Of a stretch of 44,028 nucleotides of DNA, positions 27,956 through 36,756 are shown in pieces (position 1 is the stretch's first letter; each line of letters begins with the position of its first letter). Location of the stretch: contig SBGD01000080.1 of assembly GCA_006226775.1 (NCBI GenBank), positions 1 through 44,028 on the forward strand, in the 5' to 3' direction. Below the pieces are notes generated by a model, which was given only the letters and a program-made list of their open reading frames with translations, did no database searches and was not told the origin of the DNA. The translations under genes and the position numbers were made by a program. Source of the stretch: Paracoccaceae bacterium. Its GTDB lineage: Bacteria > Pseudomonadota > Alphaproteobacteria > Rhodobacterales > Rhodobacteraceae.

Positions 27956-28180
27956 CGCGGGCTTGTCTCCTGTTGGCTGGTCCCGCAGGTCAGCCATGCG
28001 GGACAGGCGCAGCTGCCGCGGCAGGGCGCGCCTCTGTCGGGTGTCACTCAGATCTGCTCTGGTAGGCGCGAAATCGGGGCTTGGCATTGACCCAGATCAT
28101 GCCCGGCCGCCGCCATGGGTCCCGGGCGGCGAGACCCGTGTTTCAGGCCGCCGTCAAACCCGGTCACACCCCCGGGGCGT

Positions 28181-28459
28181 TCAGCCGAATTGCCGCCGCG
28201 CCAGTTGCGCGCCGCGGTGCTCGGGCTCGAAGCGCACGCATCCGGTGCGCTCGGCCTCGAGATCGGCTTCCAGGGTCGCGATCCGCGCGTCCTTGTCCGC
28301 CTGAAGCCCCACCGCCGTGCTCAGTTCCGAGCGCAGCCGCTCAAGCTCGGCCCGCTGTGGCGCGGTGACGCAGCTGCGCCCGCGCAGCATCCAACCAAGG
28401 CCCAGACCGACGGCGATGCTCAGCGCCACTGCCAAAATCACGACCCAGTTTTCAAACAT
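28181..28459 (-). CDS. small membrane-anchored coiled-coil protein
   Basis: A 92-residue protein. Residues 5-25 (WVVILAVALSIAVGLGLGWM) form one membrane helix followed by positive charges (RGR). Residues 33-80 (RAELERLRSELSTAVGLQAD and onward to KDARIATLEADLEAERTG) form a charged, heptad-like helix, likely a coiled coil. It ends in an Arg/His-rich tail. Three Cys are not in a known motif. I do not recognise a family; the layout resembles small envelope or division-associated scaffolds, but that is only a shape comparison. The ATG at 28459 places the membrane segment at the very N terminus. Confidence 0.55.
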   Translation of the reverse strand: MFENWVVILAVALSIAVGLGLGWMLRGRSCVTAPQRAELERLRSELSTAVGLQADKDARIATLEADLEAERTGCVRFEPEHRGAQLARRQFG

Positions 28460-28763
28460 GCATTCCCCCAACGATCCGGATCCGCAGGGGTCTTCCGAAA
28501 TCCGCCGCGCCGCGTTCCGACCGGCCCCGCCCCAGGGGGGCCGCTTCGGCCACCTTGCGGCGGCATGGGCCTGTCCCCGGTGCAGTCCGGGGGCCTGCCG
28601 CTGAACCTGACGCAACCGAAAGACCCTCCGGTCACGAGACGAGAGAAATACCAAGCCGCAGGCGCTTCTCAAGCCGCATGACGCGGCGGCGCGAAAATCG
28701 GCAACAAAGCGTGGCATTTGCGCCCGGGATCGGCTGGCTTTTGCCACCTGTGGCCCGGCTGCA
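28460..28763. other. 304-base spacer, no gene recognised
   Basis: The bases between the small coiled-coil gene and the aminotransferase gene contain GC-rich runs (for example GGGGGGCCGCTTCGG near 28536) and no frame with protein-like character. The right side of the small gene presumably holds its promoter. Nothing else is seen. Confidence 0.45.
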
Positions 28764-29627
28764 TCAGATTGCGGCGGCGCGACTCTCGTCTATGTAGATC
28801 TGGCGCAGCCGCCGCACAAGCGGACCGGGTGTTCCACCGCCCAGCACCGCGCCGTCGATCTCGACCACCGGGGTCACGAAGGTCGAGGCCGAGGTGATGA
28901 AGGCCTCGTCCGCCGCCCTGGCCTCCTCGAGCGTGAAGCTGCGCTCTTCCACCTGCATCTGCGCCTCGGCGGCAAAGCGCAGCACGGCGGCGCGGGTGAT
29001 GCCGTGCAGGATGTCGTTCGACAGCGCCCGGGTGATGATTCGCCCGTCCTTGATGATATAGGCATTGCTCGAGGTGCCCTCGGTCACCTTGCCGTCCTCG
29101 ACCATCCAGGCATCGTCCACCCCCGCGGCCATGGCCATCATCTTGCCCATCGAGGGATAGAGCAGCTGCACCGTCTTGATGTCGCGCCGCGCCCAGCGGA
29201 TGTCGTCGATGGCGATCACCCTGATCCCGTCCCGCGCCGCCGCAGTCTCGGTCAGGCTGGCCTTGGCCTGGGTGAAAAGCACCAGGGTCGGCGGGGTCTT
29301 CTCCGGGTCGGGGAACAGGAAATCCCGATCCTCCGGCGCGCCGCGCGTCACCTGCAGATAGATCAGCCCGTCGCCAAGCGCGTTGCGCCGCACCAACTCG
29401 CGGTGGATTGCCAGCAATTCCGCCTCATCGACCGGATGCGGCATGTCCAGCGCATCGAGCGAGCGGCGCAACCGCCGCGCGTGACCGGCGAAATCCACCA
29501 GCTTGCCACCCAGCACCGAGGTCACCTCGTAGACCCCGTCGGCCATCAGGAAGCCGCGGTCGAAGATCGAGACCTTCGCCTCGGTTTCCGGCAGGTATGC
29601 GCCATTGAGATACACGGTACGGGTCAT
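28764..29627 (-). CDS. dat: D-amino-acid aminotransferase (class IV)
   Basis: A 287-residue fold-type IV PLP aminotransferase. The PLP lysine is Lys151 in WARRDIKTVQLLYPSM, typical of D-amino-acid transaminases. VYLNGAYLPETEAKVSIFDRGF opens the protein, and EGTSSNAYIIKDGRIITR and the DILHGITRAAVL phosphate-binding region follow. It would move the amino group of D-alanine or D-glutamate to a keto acid. The ATG at 29627 has GGAG seven bases upstream; a GTG two codons earlier is less likely. dgcA and dgcN lie directly upstream on the same strand, so its natural role is probably D-glutamate or D-alanine use. A branched-chain or aminodeoxychorismate enzyme is less likely given the neighbours. Confidence 0.9.
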   Translation of the reverse strand: MTRTVYLNGAYLPETEAKVSIFDRGFLMADGVYEVTSVLGGKLVDFAGHARRLRRSLDALDMPHPVDEAELLAIHRELVRRNALGDGLIYLQVTRGAPEDRDFLFPDPEKTPPTLVLFTQAKASLTETAAARDGIRVIAIDDIRWARRDIKTVQLLYPSMGKMMAMAAGVDDAWMVEDGKVTEGTSSNAYIIKDGRIITRALSNDILHGITRAAVLRFAAEAQMQVEERSFTLEEARAADEAFITSASTFVTPVVEIDGAVLGGGTPGPLVRRLRQIYIDESRAAAI

Positions 29628-29645
29628 CGACACTCTCCGGTCAGG

Positions 29646-30608
29646 TCAGCCCCAGAGGGCCGGGTCGGGGGGATGCACGCCACGCGCATCGAAGCGCAGC
29701 GGGCTCTTGCGGTCTTCGGCCAGCAGCAGCGGCCCGTCAAGATCCGTCACCGCCACGCCCTGCGCCACCAGCACCGCGGGGGCCATGGCCAGCGACGAGC
29801 CCACCATGCAGCCAACCATCACGGCATGGCCCTCGGCGCGCGCCGCGTCGCGCAGCGCCAGCGCCTCGGTCAGCCCGCCGGTCTTGTCGAGCTTGATATT
29901 GACCATGTCGTACTTGCCCTTCAACCCCGACAGGGATCCCCGGTCATGACAGCTTTCATCGGCACAGACCGGCAAGGGCCGGGCAATCTCGCGCAGCGCC
30001 TCGTCTTCGCCCGCGGGCAAGGGCTGTTCCACCATCTCGACGCCCAGCCGCAGCAGATGCGGTGCCAGCTCCGCATAGATCTCGGCGCTCCAGCCTTCAT
30101 TGGCATCGACAATGATCCGCGCCGCGGGCGCCCCGGCGCGCACCGCCTCCAGCCGCGCCATGTCATCCGGCGTGCCCAGCTTGATCTTCAGCAAGGGCCG
30201 CTGCGCGTGTTTCGCCGCCTGCGCCCGCATCCGCTCCGGCGTGTCCAGCGACAGGGTATAGGCGGTGATCTCCGGCCCCGGCACTGCCAGCCCGGCCAGG
30301 TCCCAGACCCGGCGCCCCGCCTGTTTCGCCTCCAGATCCCAAAGCGCGCAATCCACCGCATTGCGCGCGGCCCCGGCCGGCAGCGCCGTCTGCAATGCCT
30401 CCCGCGTGATCCCGGGCGCCAGCCCTTCGATCTGCGCCGCCACCGTGTCCAGCGTCTCGCCATAGCGCGCGTAAGGCACGCATTCGCCCTGCCCGCGCAC
30501 CCCGCCGCGGGTCACCGTCACCGTCAGCACCTGCGCCTCGGTGCGGCTGCCGCGCGAAATGGTGAACACCTCGGCCAGCCGAAAGCTCTCACGTTCAATC
30601 CCGATCAT
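29646..30608 (-). CDS. dgcA: N-acetyl-D-glutamate racemase DgcA (dipeptide-epimerase-like enolase superfamily)
   Basis: A 320-residue enolase-superfamily enzyme. The catalytic layout is intact: LLKIKLG (about residues 139-145) with the first Lys pair, metal ligands in IIVDANEGW (Asp, about 166), MVEQPLP (Glu, about 192) and VCADESC (Asp, about 214), and the second Lys in VNIKLDKTGG (about 239). These are the marks of L-Ala-D/L-Glu epimerases. Relatives next to a DUF1611 gene have been identified as DgcA, which racemises N-acetyl-D-glutamate, and that context is present here (dgcN upstream). The two activities cannot be separated by motifs alone. The ATG at 30608 directly follows a dispersed repeat at 30619-30641. 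Confidence 0.87.
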   Translation of the reverse strand: MIGIERESFRLAEVFTISRGSRTEAQVLTVTVTRGGVRGQGECVPYARYGETLDTVAAQIEGLAPGITREALQTALPAGAARNAVDCALWDLEAKQAGRRVWDLAGLAVPGPEITAYTLSLDTPERMRAQAAKHAQRPLLKIKLGTPDDMARLEAVRAGAPAARIIVDANEGWSAEIYAELAPHLLRLGVEMVEQPLPAGEDEALREIARPLPVCADESCHDRGSLSGLKGKYDMVNIKLDKTGGLTEALALRDAARAEGHAVMVGCMVGSSLAMAPAVLVAQGVAVTDLDGPLLLAEDRKSPLRFDARGVHPPDPALWG

Positions 30609-30618
30609 GCCGCCCCGT

Positions 30619-30641
30619 CTTCATCTTGCCCAATAAACTCC
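30619..30641 (-). repeat. dispersed repeat, copy 3
   Basis: On the minus strand GGAGTTTATTGGGCAAGATG followed by AAG lies just upstream of dgcA, preceded by GCCTCCGGCG. It matches the tails at 4092-4113 and 20503-20524 apart from the two or three bases between TTTA and GGCAAG. Confidence 0.6.
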
Positions 30642-30694
30642 CGCCGGAGGCTCCCGTCATCTGCCAAAGAGCCCACCCGCACCGGCAAAAGCGC

Positions 30695-31696
30695 TCACAG
30701 CGCCGCCAGCACCTCTGCCAACCGCTCCGCCCCCTGCCGGAAGGGATCGACCGTCGGCAGCCCCATGCGCGCCTCGATCTCCGCCAGGCAGGCCAGCGCC
30801 GCATCTTCGCCCATCGCCGCGGTATTGACCGAGATGCCCACCACCTCGCACCCCGGGTTGGCGACCCGCGCCAAGGGCAACGCCATGTCGCGCAGCGCCT
30901 CGAGCGAGGGCAGCGCATACTCCGGCAGGCCGCGCATATGCGTCCGCACCGGCTCATGGCTGAGGATCAGCGCATCGGGCTGGCCGCCATGGATCAGCGC
31001 CAGCGTCACCCCGGAATAGGAGACGTGGAACAGGCTGCCCTGCCCCTCGATGATGTCCCAGTGATCCGCGTCATTGTCCGGCGTCAGCCATTCCACCGCG
31101 CCGGCCATGAAATCGGCCACCACCGCGTCCAGCGGAATGCCGTCGCCGGTGATCAGGATGCCGGTCTGGCCGGTGGGACGGAAGGTGCTCTTCATCCCCC
31201 GCGCCTTCATCGCGCGGTCCAGCGCCAGCCCGGTATACATCTTGCCGACCGAGCAATCGGTGCCCACCGCCAGCACCCGCCTGCCCGCGCGTTTCACCCC
31301 GTTGGCAATCGGATAGGCCACCTCCGGCACCCGCACGTCATGCAACTGCCGCCCGCAGGCCTCGGCCACCGCGGCCAGGTCCTTCTCGTCGCGCAACAGG
31401 TTGTGCAGCCCCGAGGCCAGGTCGAAGCCCTCTTCCAGCGCCTCGACCAGCACCTTCTTCCAGGCCGGCGAGATCACCCCGCCGCGATTGGCCACGCCGA
31501 TCACCAGCGTCTTGGCGCCTGCCGCCCGCGCCTCGACCAGCCCCATGTCGGCCAGCCCGAGATCGGCCTTGCAGCCTTCCATCCGGTACTGGCCCACGAC
31601 ATTCTCCGGGCGCCAGTCCTTGATGCCCTGCGCGACCTTGGCGGCCAGCGCATCCGGCGCATCGCCGAGAAACAAAAGGTATGGTGTCTGGATCAT
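30695..31696 (-). CDS. dgcN: DUF1611 protein, DgcN-type N-acetyltransferase
   Basis: A 333-residue DUF1611 protein. It has an N-terminal Rossmann-like half (YLLFLGDAPDALAAKVAQGI) and a P-loop NTPase-like half with GTDCSVGKMYTGLAL (about residues 145-159), followed by STFRPTGQTGILITGDGIP and DIIEGQGSLFH. DUF1611 members paired with a dipeptide-epimerase-like gene have been described as DgcN, which acetylates D-glutamate before DgcA racemises it. The pairing here supports that name. The ATG at 31696 has GGGAG about nine bases upstream. The order dgcN-dgcA-dat on one strand suggests a D-glutamate catabolic unit. The spacer to the divergent mcl1 is 233 bases. Confidence 0.87.
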   Translation of the reverse strand: MIQTPYLLFLGDAPDALAAKVAQGIKDWRPENVVGQYRMEGCKADLGLADMGLVEARAAGAKTLVIGVANRGGVISPAWKKVLVEALEEGFDLASGLHNLLRDEKDLAAVAEACGRQLHDVRVPEVAYPIANGVKRAGRRVLAVGTDCSVGKMYTGLALDRAMKARGMKSTFRPTGQTGILITGDGIPLDAVVADFMAGAVEWLTPDNDADHWDIIEGQGSLFHVSYSGVTLALIHGGQPDALILSHEPVRTHMRGLPEYALPSLEALRDMALPLARVANPGCEVVGISVNTAAMGEDAALACLAEIEARMGLPTVDPFRQGAERLAEVLAAL

Positions 31697-31929
31697 TCTG
31701 GCAGGCTCCCTGGGACCGGTCCTGCCATACTTAACATTCACGCCCGGCAGATCGATGCCGAAATTCCGCGCAAACCCGATCGGTTTGCGATGATCCTTCG
31801 CCATCCGGCCCTGTCGGTCGAAGAATTCACCATCATGCTGCAAGCGCAAAATCGCCCTTGCGCAGTGCGGCGCAATTTCTTATCGCTGAAGGCAGCACAA
31901 ACGCAATATCATTACCGAAAGGCAGAGCA

Positions 31930-32889
31930 ATGTCCTTCCGCATCCAGCCCCAGCCCCCCGCCCGTCCGAATCGGTGCCAGCTTTTCGGCCCGGGATCGCG
32001 CCCGGCAATCTTCGAGAAGATGGCCGGCTCGGCGGCGGATGTCATCAACCTCGACCTCGAGGATTCGGTGGCGCCCTCGGACAAGGACAGCGCGCGCGAG
32101 AACGTCATCCAGGCCATCGGCGACATCGACTGGGGCAAGAAGACCCTCTCGGTGCGGATCAACGGCCTCGATTCGCCCTGGTGGTATCGCGACGTCGTCG
32201 ACCTGCTGGAGCGCGCGTCGGAGCGGCTCGACCAGATCATGATCCCCAAGGTCGGCTGCGCTGCCGATCTCTATGCGGTCGATGCGCTGGTCACCGCCGT
32301 CGAGACCGCCAAGGGCCGTAGCAAGAAGATCGCCTTCGAGGTGATCATCGAAAGCGCCGCCGGCATCGCCCATGTCGAGGAAATCGCCGCCGCCACCCCG
32401 CGGCTGGAAGCCATGAGCCTTGGGGCGGCGGATTTCGCCGCTTCCATGGGCATGGCCACCACCGGCATCGGCGGCACCCAGGAAAACTACTACATGCTGC
32501 ACGAGGGGCAAAAGCACTGGTCCGACCCCTGGCACTGGGCCCAGGCGGCCATCGTCGCCGCCTGCCGCACCCATGGCGTGCTGCCGGTCGACGGCCCGTT
32601 CGGCGATTTCTCCGACGAGGAGGGCTTTCGCGCCCAGGCCCTGCGCTCGGCCACCCTTGGCATGGTCGGCAAATGGGCGATCCACCCCAAGCAGGTGGCG
32701 CTGTCCAACGAGATCTTCACGCCCTCCGAAAAGGCCCTCACCGAAGCGCGCGAGATCCTGGCCGCCATGGAAGCGGCCAAGGCCAAGGGCGAGGGCGCCA
32801 CGGTCTACAAGGGCCGGCTGGTCGACATTGCCTCGATCAAGCAGGCCGAGGTGATCGTGCGGCAAAGCGAGATGATCGCCGGTAACTGA
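31930..32889 (+). CDS. mcl1: L-malyl-CoA / beta-methylmalyl-CoA lyase
   Basis: A 319-residue CitE-family aldolase, the same size as Rhodobacter Mcl1. That enzyme splits beta-methylmalyl-CoA and condenses glyoxylate with acetyl-CoA in the ethylmalonyl-CoA pathway for acetate assimilation. The N terminus (MSFRIQPQPPARPNRCQLFG) is characteristic. VINLDLEDSVAPSDK carries the acidic Mg2+ ligands (about residues 38-52), IMIPKV and FEVIIESAAGI follow, and GAADFAASMGM contains another conserved Asp. GKWAIHPKQVALSN is the CoA-binding end. The ATG at 31930 has AAGG upstream. A terminator follows at 32915-32945. No other pathway gene (ccr, mcd) is in the window. Confidence 0.94.
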   Translation: MSFRIQPQPPARPNRCQLFGPGSRPAIFEKMAGSAADVINLDLEDSVAPSDKDSARENVIQAIGDIDWGKKTLSVRINGLDSPWWYRDVVDLLERASERLDQIMIPKVGCAADLYAVDALVTAVETAKGRSKKIAFEVIIESAAGIAHVEEIAAATPRLEAMSLGAADFAASMGMATTGIGGTQENYYMLHEGQKHWSDPWHWAQAAIVAACRTHGVLPVDGPFGDFSDEEGFRAQALRSATLGMVGKWAIHPKQVALSNEIFTPSEKALTEAREILAAMEAAKAKGEGATVYKGRLVDIASIKQAEVIVRQSEMIAGN

Positions 32890-32914
32890 GCCTTCGCACT
32901 TGTCCTTTATGGTG

Positions 32915-32945
32915 AAACGGCCCGGGTCGCAGCCCGGGCCGTTTT
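32915..32945 (+). terminator. rho-independent terminator of mcl1
   Basis: AAACGGCCCGGG (32915-32926) pairs with CCCGGGCCGTTT (32933-32944) around TCGCAG; the T-run is short (four). It separates mcl1 from the racemase-like gene whose start follows 18 bases later, so some read-through is likely. Confidence 0.75.
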
Positions 32946-32962
32946 GATGCGAGGACCGGCCC

Positions 32963-33589
32963 ATGACGCCATCGTTGACCCTGTTGCACACCGCCCGCGC
33001 GCATTGTCAGACCTTCGACGCGCTCCGGGACGCGATCGCGCCGCGCGCGCAACTGCATCACAAGGTCCGCACCGACTGGCTTACCCGCGCGCGGCGCGAG
33101 GGGATCGGTCCCGAGCTGGCCGCCGAGGTCCGGGCCGAGGTGCGCGCGGTCCGCGGCCCGGTGCTGTGCACCTGCGCCACCCTGGGCGACACCGCGGTCG
33201 AGGCCGGGGCGCTGCGCATCGACCAGCCGATGATGGCGCGCGCCGCCGGGTCGCACGGCCCGATCCTGCTGGTCTGCGCGCTGGAAAGCACCCTGGCGTC
33301 CAGCCGGTCGCTGTTGCAGGTCAACCTGCGCAACCGGGGCAACGCGGCCCCGGTCACCACCCTGGTGGTCGAGGAGTTCTGGCCCCTGTTCGAGACCGGC
33401 CAGCAGGCCAATTTCTGCGCCGCCATCGCCGCCGCCGCGATCGAGGCGGTGCAGGCCCGGCCCGACATCGCCACCATCGTGCTGGCCCAGGCCTCGATGG
33501 CCGATACCGCGCATCTGCTCGACGGGCTGGGGCCCGAGGTGCTGACCTCGCCGGAACCGGCGCTGCGCGCGGCATTGGGGCTGGACTGA
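32963..33589 (+). CDS. Asp/Glu racemase superfamily-like protein
   Basis: A 208-residue protein. The block VLCTCATLGDTAVEAG (about residues 67-82) has a Cys-Thr-Cys before a Ser/Thr-Leu-Gly, which is how the first catalytic Cys of Asp/Glu/hydantoin racemases and maleate-type isomerases is presented. ILLVCALESTLASSRSLL provides a second Cys region near residue 112. IVLAQASMADTAHLL (about 172-186) sits where the second Cys motif normally lies but has Ala/Ser instead of Cys. The second catalytic residue is therefore doubtful, and it may not be an ordinary racemase. GAGGA upstream supports the ATG. It sits just after the mcl1 terminator. Confidence 0.6.
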   Translation: MTPSLTLLHTARAHCQTFDALRDAIAPRAQLHHKVRTDWLTRARREGIGPELAAEVRAEVRAVRGPVLCTCATLGDTAVEAGALRIDQPMMARAAGSHGPILLVCALESTLASSRSLLQVNLRNRGNAAPVTTLVVEEFWPLFETGQQANFCAAIAAAAIEAVQARPDIATIVLAQASMADTAHLLDGLGPEVLTSPEPALRAALGLD

Positions 33590-33624
33590 CGCCGTTGAGG
33601 CCCCGGAAGCACGGGCAGCAGCAC

Positions 33625-34077
33625 TCAGGCCCGTTCGTCCTTGGACGAGCCCATCACCACGTAGGAGGTGATCGCCTTGACCTGCGGCAGCGCCCCCAGC
33701 ACATCGGTGTGAAACAGCTTGTAGCTGGCCAGGTCGGCGCATTCCACGCGCAGGAGGTATTCGATGGTGCCGGTGATATTGTGGCATTCGCGCACCTCCC
33801 GGGTCCGCGCGATGGCGCGCTCGAAGGCCTGCTGCGAGGTCTTGGAATGGTCCGACAACCCGACGCCGACGTAGACCACGAAACCGCGCCCCATGCGCCC
33901 CGGATCGAGCGTCGCGCGGTAGCCGGTGATCACCCCGTCACGCTCCAGCGCCGCCACCCGGCGCAGGCAGGCCGAGGGCGACAGCCCCGCCTGTTCCGCC
34001 AGCGCCTGGTTGCTGATCCGGCCCTCGCGGGTCAGCACGCGCAATATCCTGTCGTCGGTGTCGTCGATCTGTCGCAT
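33625..34077 (-). CDS. Lrp/AsnC family transcriptional regulator
   Basis: A 150-residue Lrp-type regulator: winged HTH at about residues 5-55 (IDDTDDRILRVLTREGRISN, then LAEQAGLSPSACLRRVAALE) and a C-terminal RAM domain including RECHNITGTIEYLLRVECAD. It is divergent from a LysE-type exporter across 73 bases, a common arrangement where the regulator turns on export when its amino acid is abundant. The ATG at 34077 gives the standard N terminus, though no ribosome-binding site is clear; an upstream GTG/ATG extension would add 25 residues unlike the family. Confidence 0.92.
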   Translation of the reverse strand: MRQIDDTDDRILRVLTREGRISNQALAEQAGLSPSACLRRVAALERDGVITGYRATLDPGRMGRGFVVYVGVGLSDHSKTSQQAFERAIARTREVRECHNITGTIEYLLRVECADLASYKLFHTDVLGALPQVKAITSYVVMGSSKDERA

Positions 34078-34150
34078 GGATTGCAGAAATACAGCCAAAC
34101 CGCAGGATTTTGCAATTTCATCGCGCGGCTTGCGGTAAATATTGCGCGCC

Positions 34151-34747
34151 ATGACCTATGACCTCTTCACCGCGCTGGCGGCCTTTGCCTTCGTCACCCT
34201 GATCACGCCGGGGCCGAACAACCTGATGCTGCTGGCCTCGGGGGCGAATTTCGGGTTGCGCCGCAGCCTGCCGCACATGCTGGGAATCATCCTGGGCTTT
34301 CCGGCGATGATCCTGCTGGTCGGCCTGGGCGTGATGCGCGCCTTCGAGGCCTGGCCCCTGCTGCGCGACGTGTTGCTGGTGGCCTCGGTGGGCTACATGG
34401 CCTGGCTGGCCTGGAAGATCGCCCATGCCGCACCCCCTGCCGAGGCAAGGGCCAATGCGCGGCCCCTGACCTTTCTGCAATCGGCCGGGTTCCAGTGGGT
34501 CAATCCCAAGGCCTGGACCATGGCGCTGGGGGCGATCACGCTTTATGCGGCCAGCCGCGACGTGCAGGCGATCCTCTGGGTCTCGGGGATGTACGTGGCG
34601 CTCTCGGTGATCTCCTGCGGCGTCTGGGTCGCGCTGGGCGGGCAGGTGCGGCGCCTGCTGCGCGATCCGCGGCACCTGCGGCTGTTCAACTGGACCATGG
34701 CGGGGCTCTTGCTGGCCTCGCTGATCCCGGCGCTGACCGGGGCGTGA
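34151..34747 (+). CDS. LysE/RhtB family amino-acid exporter
   Basis: A 198-residue membrane protein with five to six helices. The family signature TLITPGPNNLMLLASGANFG (about residues 16-35) is present, followed by RSLPHMLGIILGFPAMILL and FQWVNPKAWTMALGAI (about 113-128). LysE and RhtB proteins export basic or neutral amino acids. The divergent Lrp gene is the likely regulator. The ATG at 34151 is used; its ribosome-binding site is poor because it lies in the shared promoter region. The substrate is unknown. The 3' end meets the convergent AraC gene at 34748 with no spacer. Confidence 0.92.
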   Translation: MTYDLFTALAAFAFVTLITPGPNNLMLLASGANFGLRRSLPHMLGIILGFPAMILLVGLGVMRAFEAWPLLRDVLLVASVGYMAWLAWKIAHAAPPAEARANARPLTFLQSAGFQWVNPKAWTMALGAITLYAASRDVQAILWVSGMYVALSVISCGVWVALGGQVRRLLRDPRHLRLFNWTMAGLLLASLIPALTGA

Positions 34748-35587
34748 TCAGGGCTTGAGCGGCAGGCAGACCTCGGTCAGCAGATCCTCGGGCGCGGTGT
34801 CCATCGGCGAGTTGAGGTAGACCTCGTAGGAGGGCCGGTCCGCCGGGTCCCGGCCCGATTGCGCCAGCCAGTCGCCATAGAGGTAGTCATAGGCCGCCCG
34901 CAGCCCGGAATAGGGCCCCTTGAGCCGCAGGACGGCGCAGGGCCCGGCCGGGATCTCGTAGCTGTCCAGCCCCTCGGGCACCGCGGTGCCGGAGGCCAGG
35001 CCGAACCCGGCAAAGCTGCGCAGGTCATCTTCGGCGACCGCGCCGGGGTCGTCGAAATAGACCCCGGCCATGGCCAGCACCTGCGGCCAGAGGTTTTGGG
35101 ACGTGGCGACGCTGCTGGCCTTGTCGAAGGCCAGGCCGATCTTCTGGTAATCGCCCTTGTGGGGCACTCCGGCGACGCGCATCGCCGCCATGTCGTTGAT
35201 CTCGACATCGAACATCAGGTCGCTTCCTTCTCTCAGTTTATGGGTCAGGCGTCCGGCGCCGCCGGTCTTGCGGAACTGTCCCGGGGTGACGCCGTAGTGA
35301 TCGCGGAACACCCGCGAGAGGCTGTGGCGGCCGGTGAACCCGGTGGCGCGGGCAACCTCGTCGATCGTGAGGTCCGCCCGCTCGAGCAGGCAGGCGGCGC
35401 GGAAGACGCGGATGCGGCGCACCGCCTCGGCACAGGTCTCGCCGGTCATCGCCCGGAACACCCGGTGCCAGTGAAACCGCGACATCGCCGCCACCTCGCA
35501 GAGCGCATCCAGCGACAGGTCCGCCGCCGGATTGTCGTGGATGTGGTTCAGCACGCGCCAGACCCTGTCTCGATACCCGGAACTCAC
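34748..35587 (-). CDS. AraC family regulator with C-terminal GyrI-like domain
   Basis: A 279-residue regulator of the Rob/GyrI-fusion type. Residues ~7-105 hold the two helix-turn-helix motifs of AraC proteins ([20 protein letters not shown], then [20 protein letters not shown] and [14 protein letters not shown]). Residues ~122-279 are a GyrI-like effector domain ([21 protein letters not shown] ... [20 protein letters not shown]), which in relatives binds small hydrophobic compounds. The start is a GTG at 35587 with GGGGAGGG six bases upstream, a strong site. It is divergent from accA; whether it controls accA or a distant gene is not shown. Confidence 0.92.
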   Translation of the reverse strand: MSSGYRDRVWRVLNHIHDNPAADLSLDALCEVAAMSRFHWHRVFRAMTGETCAEAVRRIRVFRAACLLERADLTIDEVARATGFTGRHSLSRVFRDHYGVTPGQFRKTGGAGRLTHKLREGSDLMFDVEINDMAAMRVAGVPHKGDYQKIGLAFDKASSVATSQNLWPQVLAMAGVYFDDPGAVAEDDLRSFAGFGLASGTAVPEGLDSYEIPAGPCAVLRLKGPYSGLRAAYDYLYGDWLAQSGRDPADRPSYEVYLNSPMDTAPEDLLTEVCLPLKP

Positions 35588-35703
35588 GCCGGACCCTCCC
35601 CTTACGCTCCTTGGACCCTGACACGGGGCGCGGTCACAAATCTTGCTTTATTGCATCCGGCCGCGCGGCGCGCCATATACGGGCGCAAGCAAAGGAGTGT
35701 CGC

Positions 35704-36669
35704 ATGGCGCATTATCTCGACTTTGAGAAACCGCTGGCCGAGATCGAGGGCAAGGCCGAGGAATTGCGGGCCATCGCCCGGCAAAGCGACGATCCGATGG
35801 ACGTGGAGGAAGAGGCCAGCGCGCTCGACCGCAAGGCGGCCACGATGCTCAAGGACCTCTACAAGGACCTGTCGCCCTGGCGCAAATGCCAGGTGGCGCG
35901 GCATCCGCAACGGCCCCATTGCAAGGATTACATCGAGGCGCTGTTCACCGAGTTCACGCCACTGGCCGGCGACCGGCAGTTCGGCGAGGACCTGGCGGTG
36001 ATAGGCGGGCTGGCGCGGATCAAGGACCGGCCGGTGATGGTGATCGGGCACGAGAAGGGCCACGACACCCAGTCGCGGCTGGATCGCAACTTCGGCATGG
36101 CGCGGCCAGAGGGCTATCGCAAGGCGGCGCGGCTGATGGACATGGCCGACCGCTTCGGCCTGCCGGTGGTCACCCTGGTCGATACCGCCGGGGCCTATCC
36201 CGGCAAGGGCGCCGAGGAACGCGGCCAGTCCGAGGCGATTGCGCGCTCGACCGAGGCCTGCCTGTCTCTGGGCGTGCCGCTGGTCTCGGTGATCATCGGC
36301 GAGGGCGGATCGGGCGGCGCGGTGGCGCTGGCGACAGCCAACCGGGTGGCGATGCTGGAACATGCGGTCTATTCGGTGATCTCGCCCGAGGGCTGCGCCT
36401 CGATCCTGTGGAAGGATGCCGAGAAGATGCGCGAAGCGGCCCAGGCGCTGCGGCTGACGGCGCAGGACCTGGTCAAGCTGGGGGTCTGCGACCGGATCAT
36501 CCCGGAGCCGATGGGCGGCGCCCAGCGCGACCGCTCGGGCACGATCAAGACCGTGGGGCAGGCGATCGAGCAGATGCTGAAGGATCTCGGCGGCAAGGAT
36601 GCCGCGACCCTGCGCCGGGAGCGGCGGCAGAAGTTCCTCGACCTCGGCTCCAAGGGGCTGGCGGCCTGA
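35704..36669 (+). CDS. accA: acetyl-CoA carboxylase carboxyltransferase subunit alpha
   Basis: AccA, with AccD, transfers the carboxyl group from biotin to acetyl-CoA, the first step of fatty acid synthesis. The 321-residue length fits. Seen are the N-terminal [19 protein letters not shown] helix, [55 protein letters not shown] (oxyanion and CoA region) and [12 protein letters not shown]. All are conserved in bacterial AccA. The ATG at 35704 has AGGAG seven bases upstream. It is transcribed alone; accD is elsewhere, as is common in this group. Confidence 0.97.
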   Translation: MAHYLDFEKPLAEIEGKAEELRAIARQSDDPMDVEEEASALDRKAATMLKDLYKDLSPWRKCQVARHPQRPHCKDYIEALFTEFTPLAGDRQFGEDLAVIGGLARIKDRPVMVIGHEKGHDTQSRLDRNFGMARPEGYRKAARLMDMADRFGLPVVTLVDTAGAYPGKGAEERGQSEAIARSTEACLSLGVPLVSVIIGEGGSGGAVALATANRVAMLEHAVYSVISPEGCASILWKDAEKMREAAQALRLTAQDLVKLGVCDRIIPEPMGGAQRDRSGTIKTVGQAIEQMLKDLGGKDAATLRRERRQKFLDLGSKGLAA

Positions 36670-36756
36670 CCGCAGGGCCCGGGGGCGGCTCATCCGCCCT
36701 TGCAGGCGTCTTCGCGACGCAAGGACAGCCCGCAAGGGCTGGAGGAGCGCCCCCGC

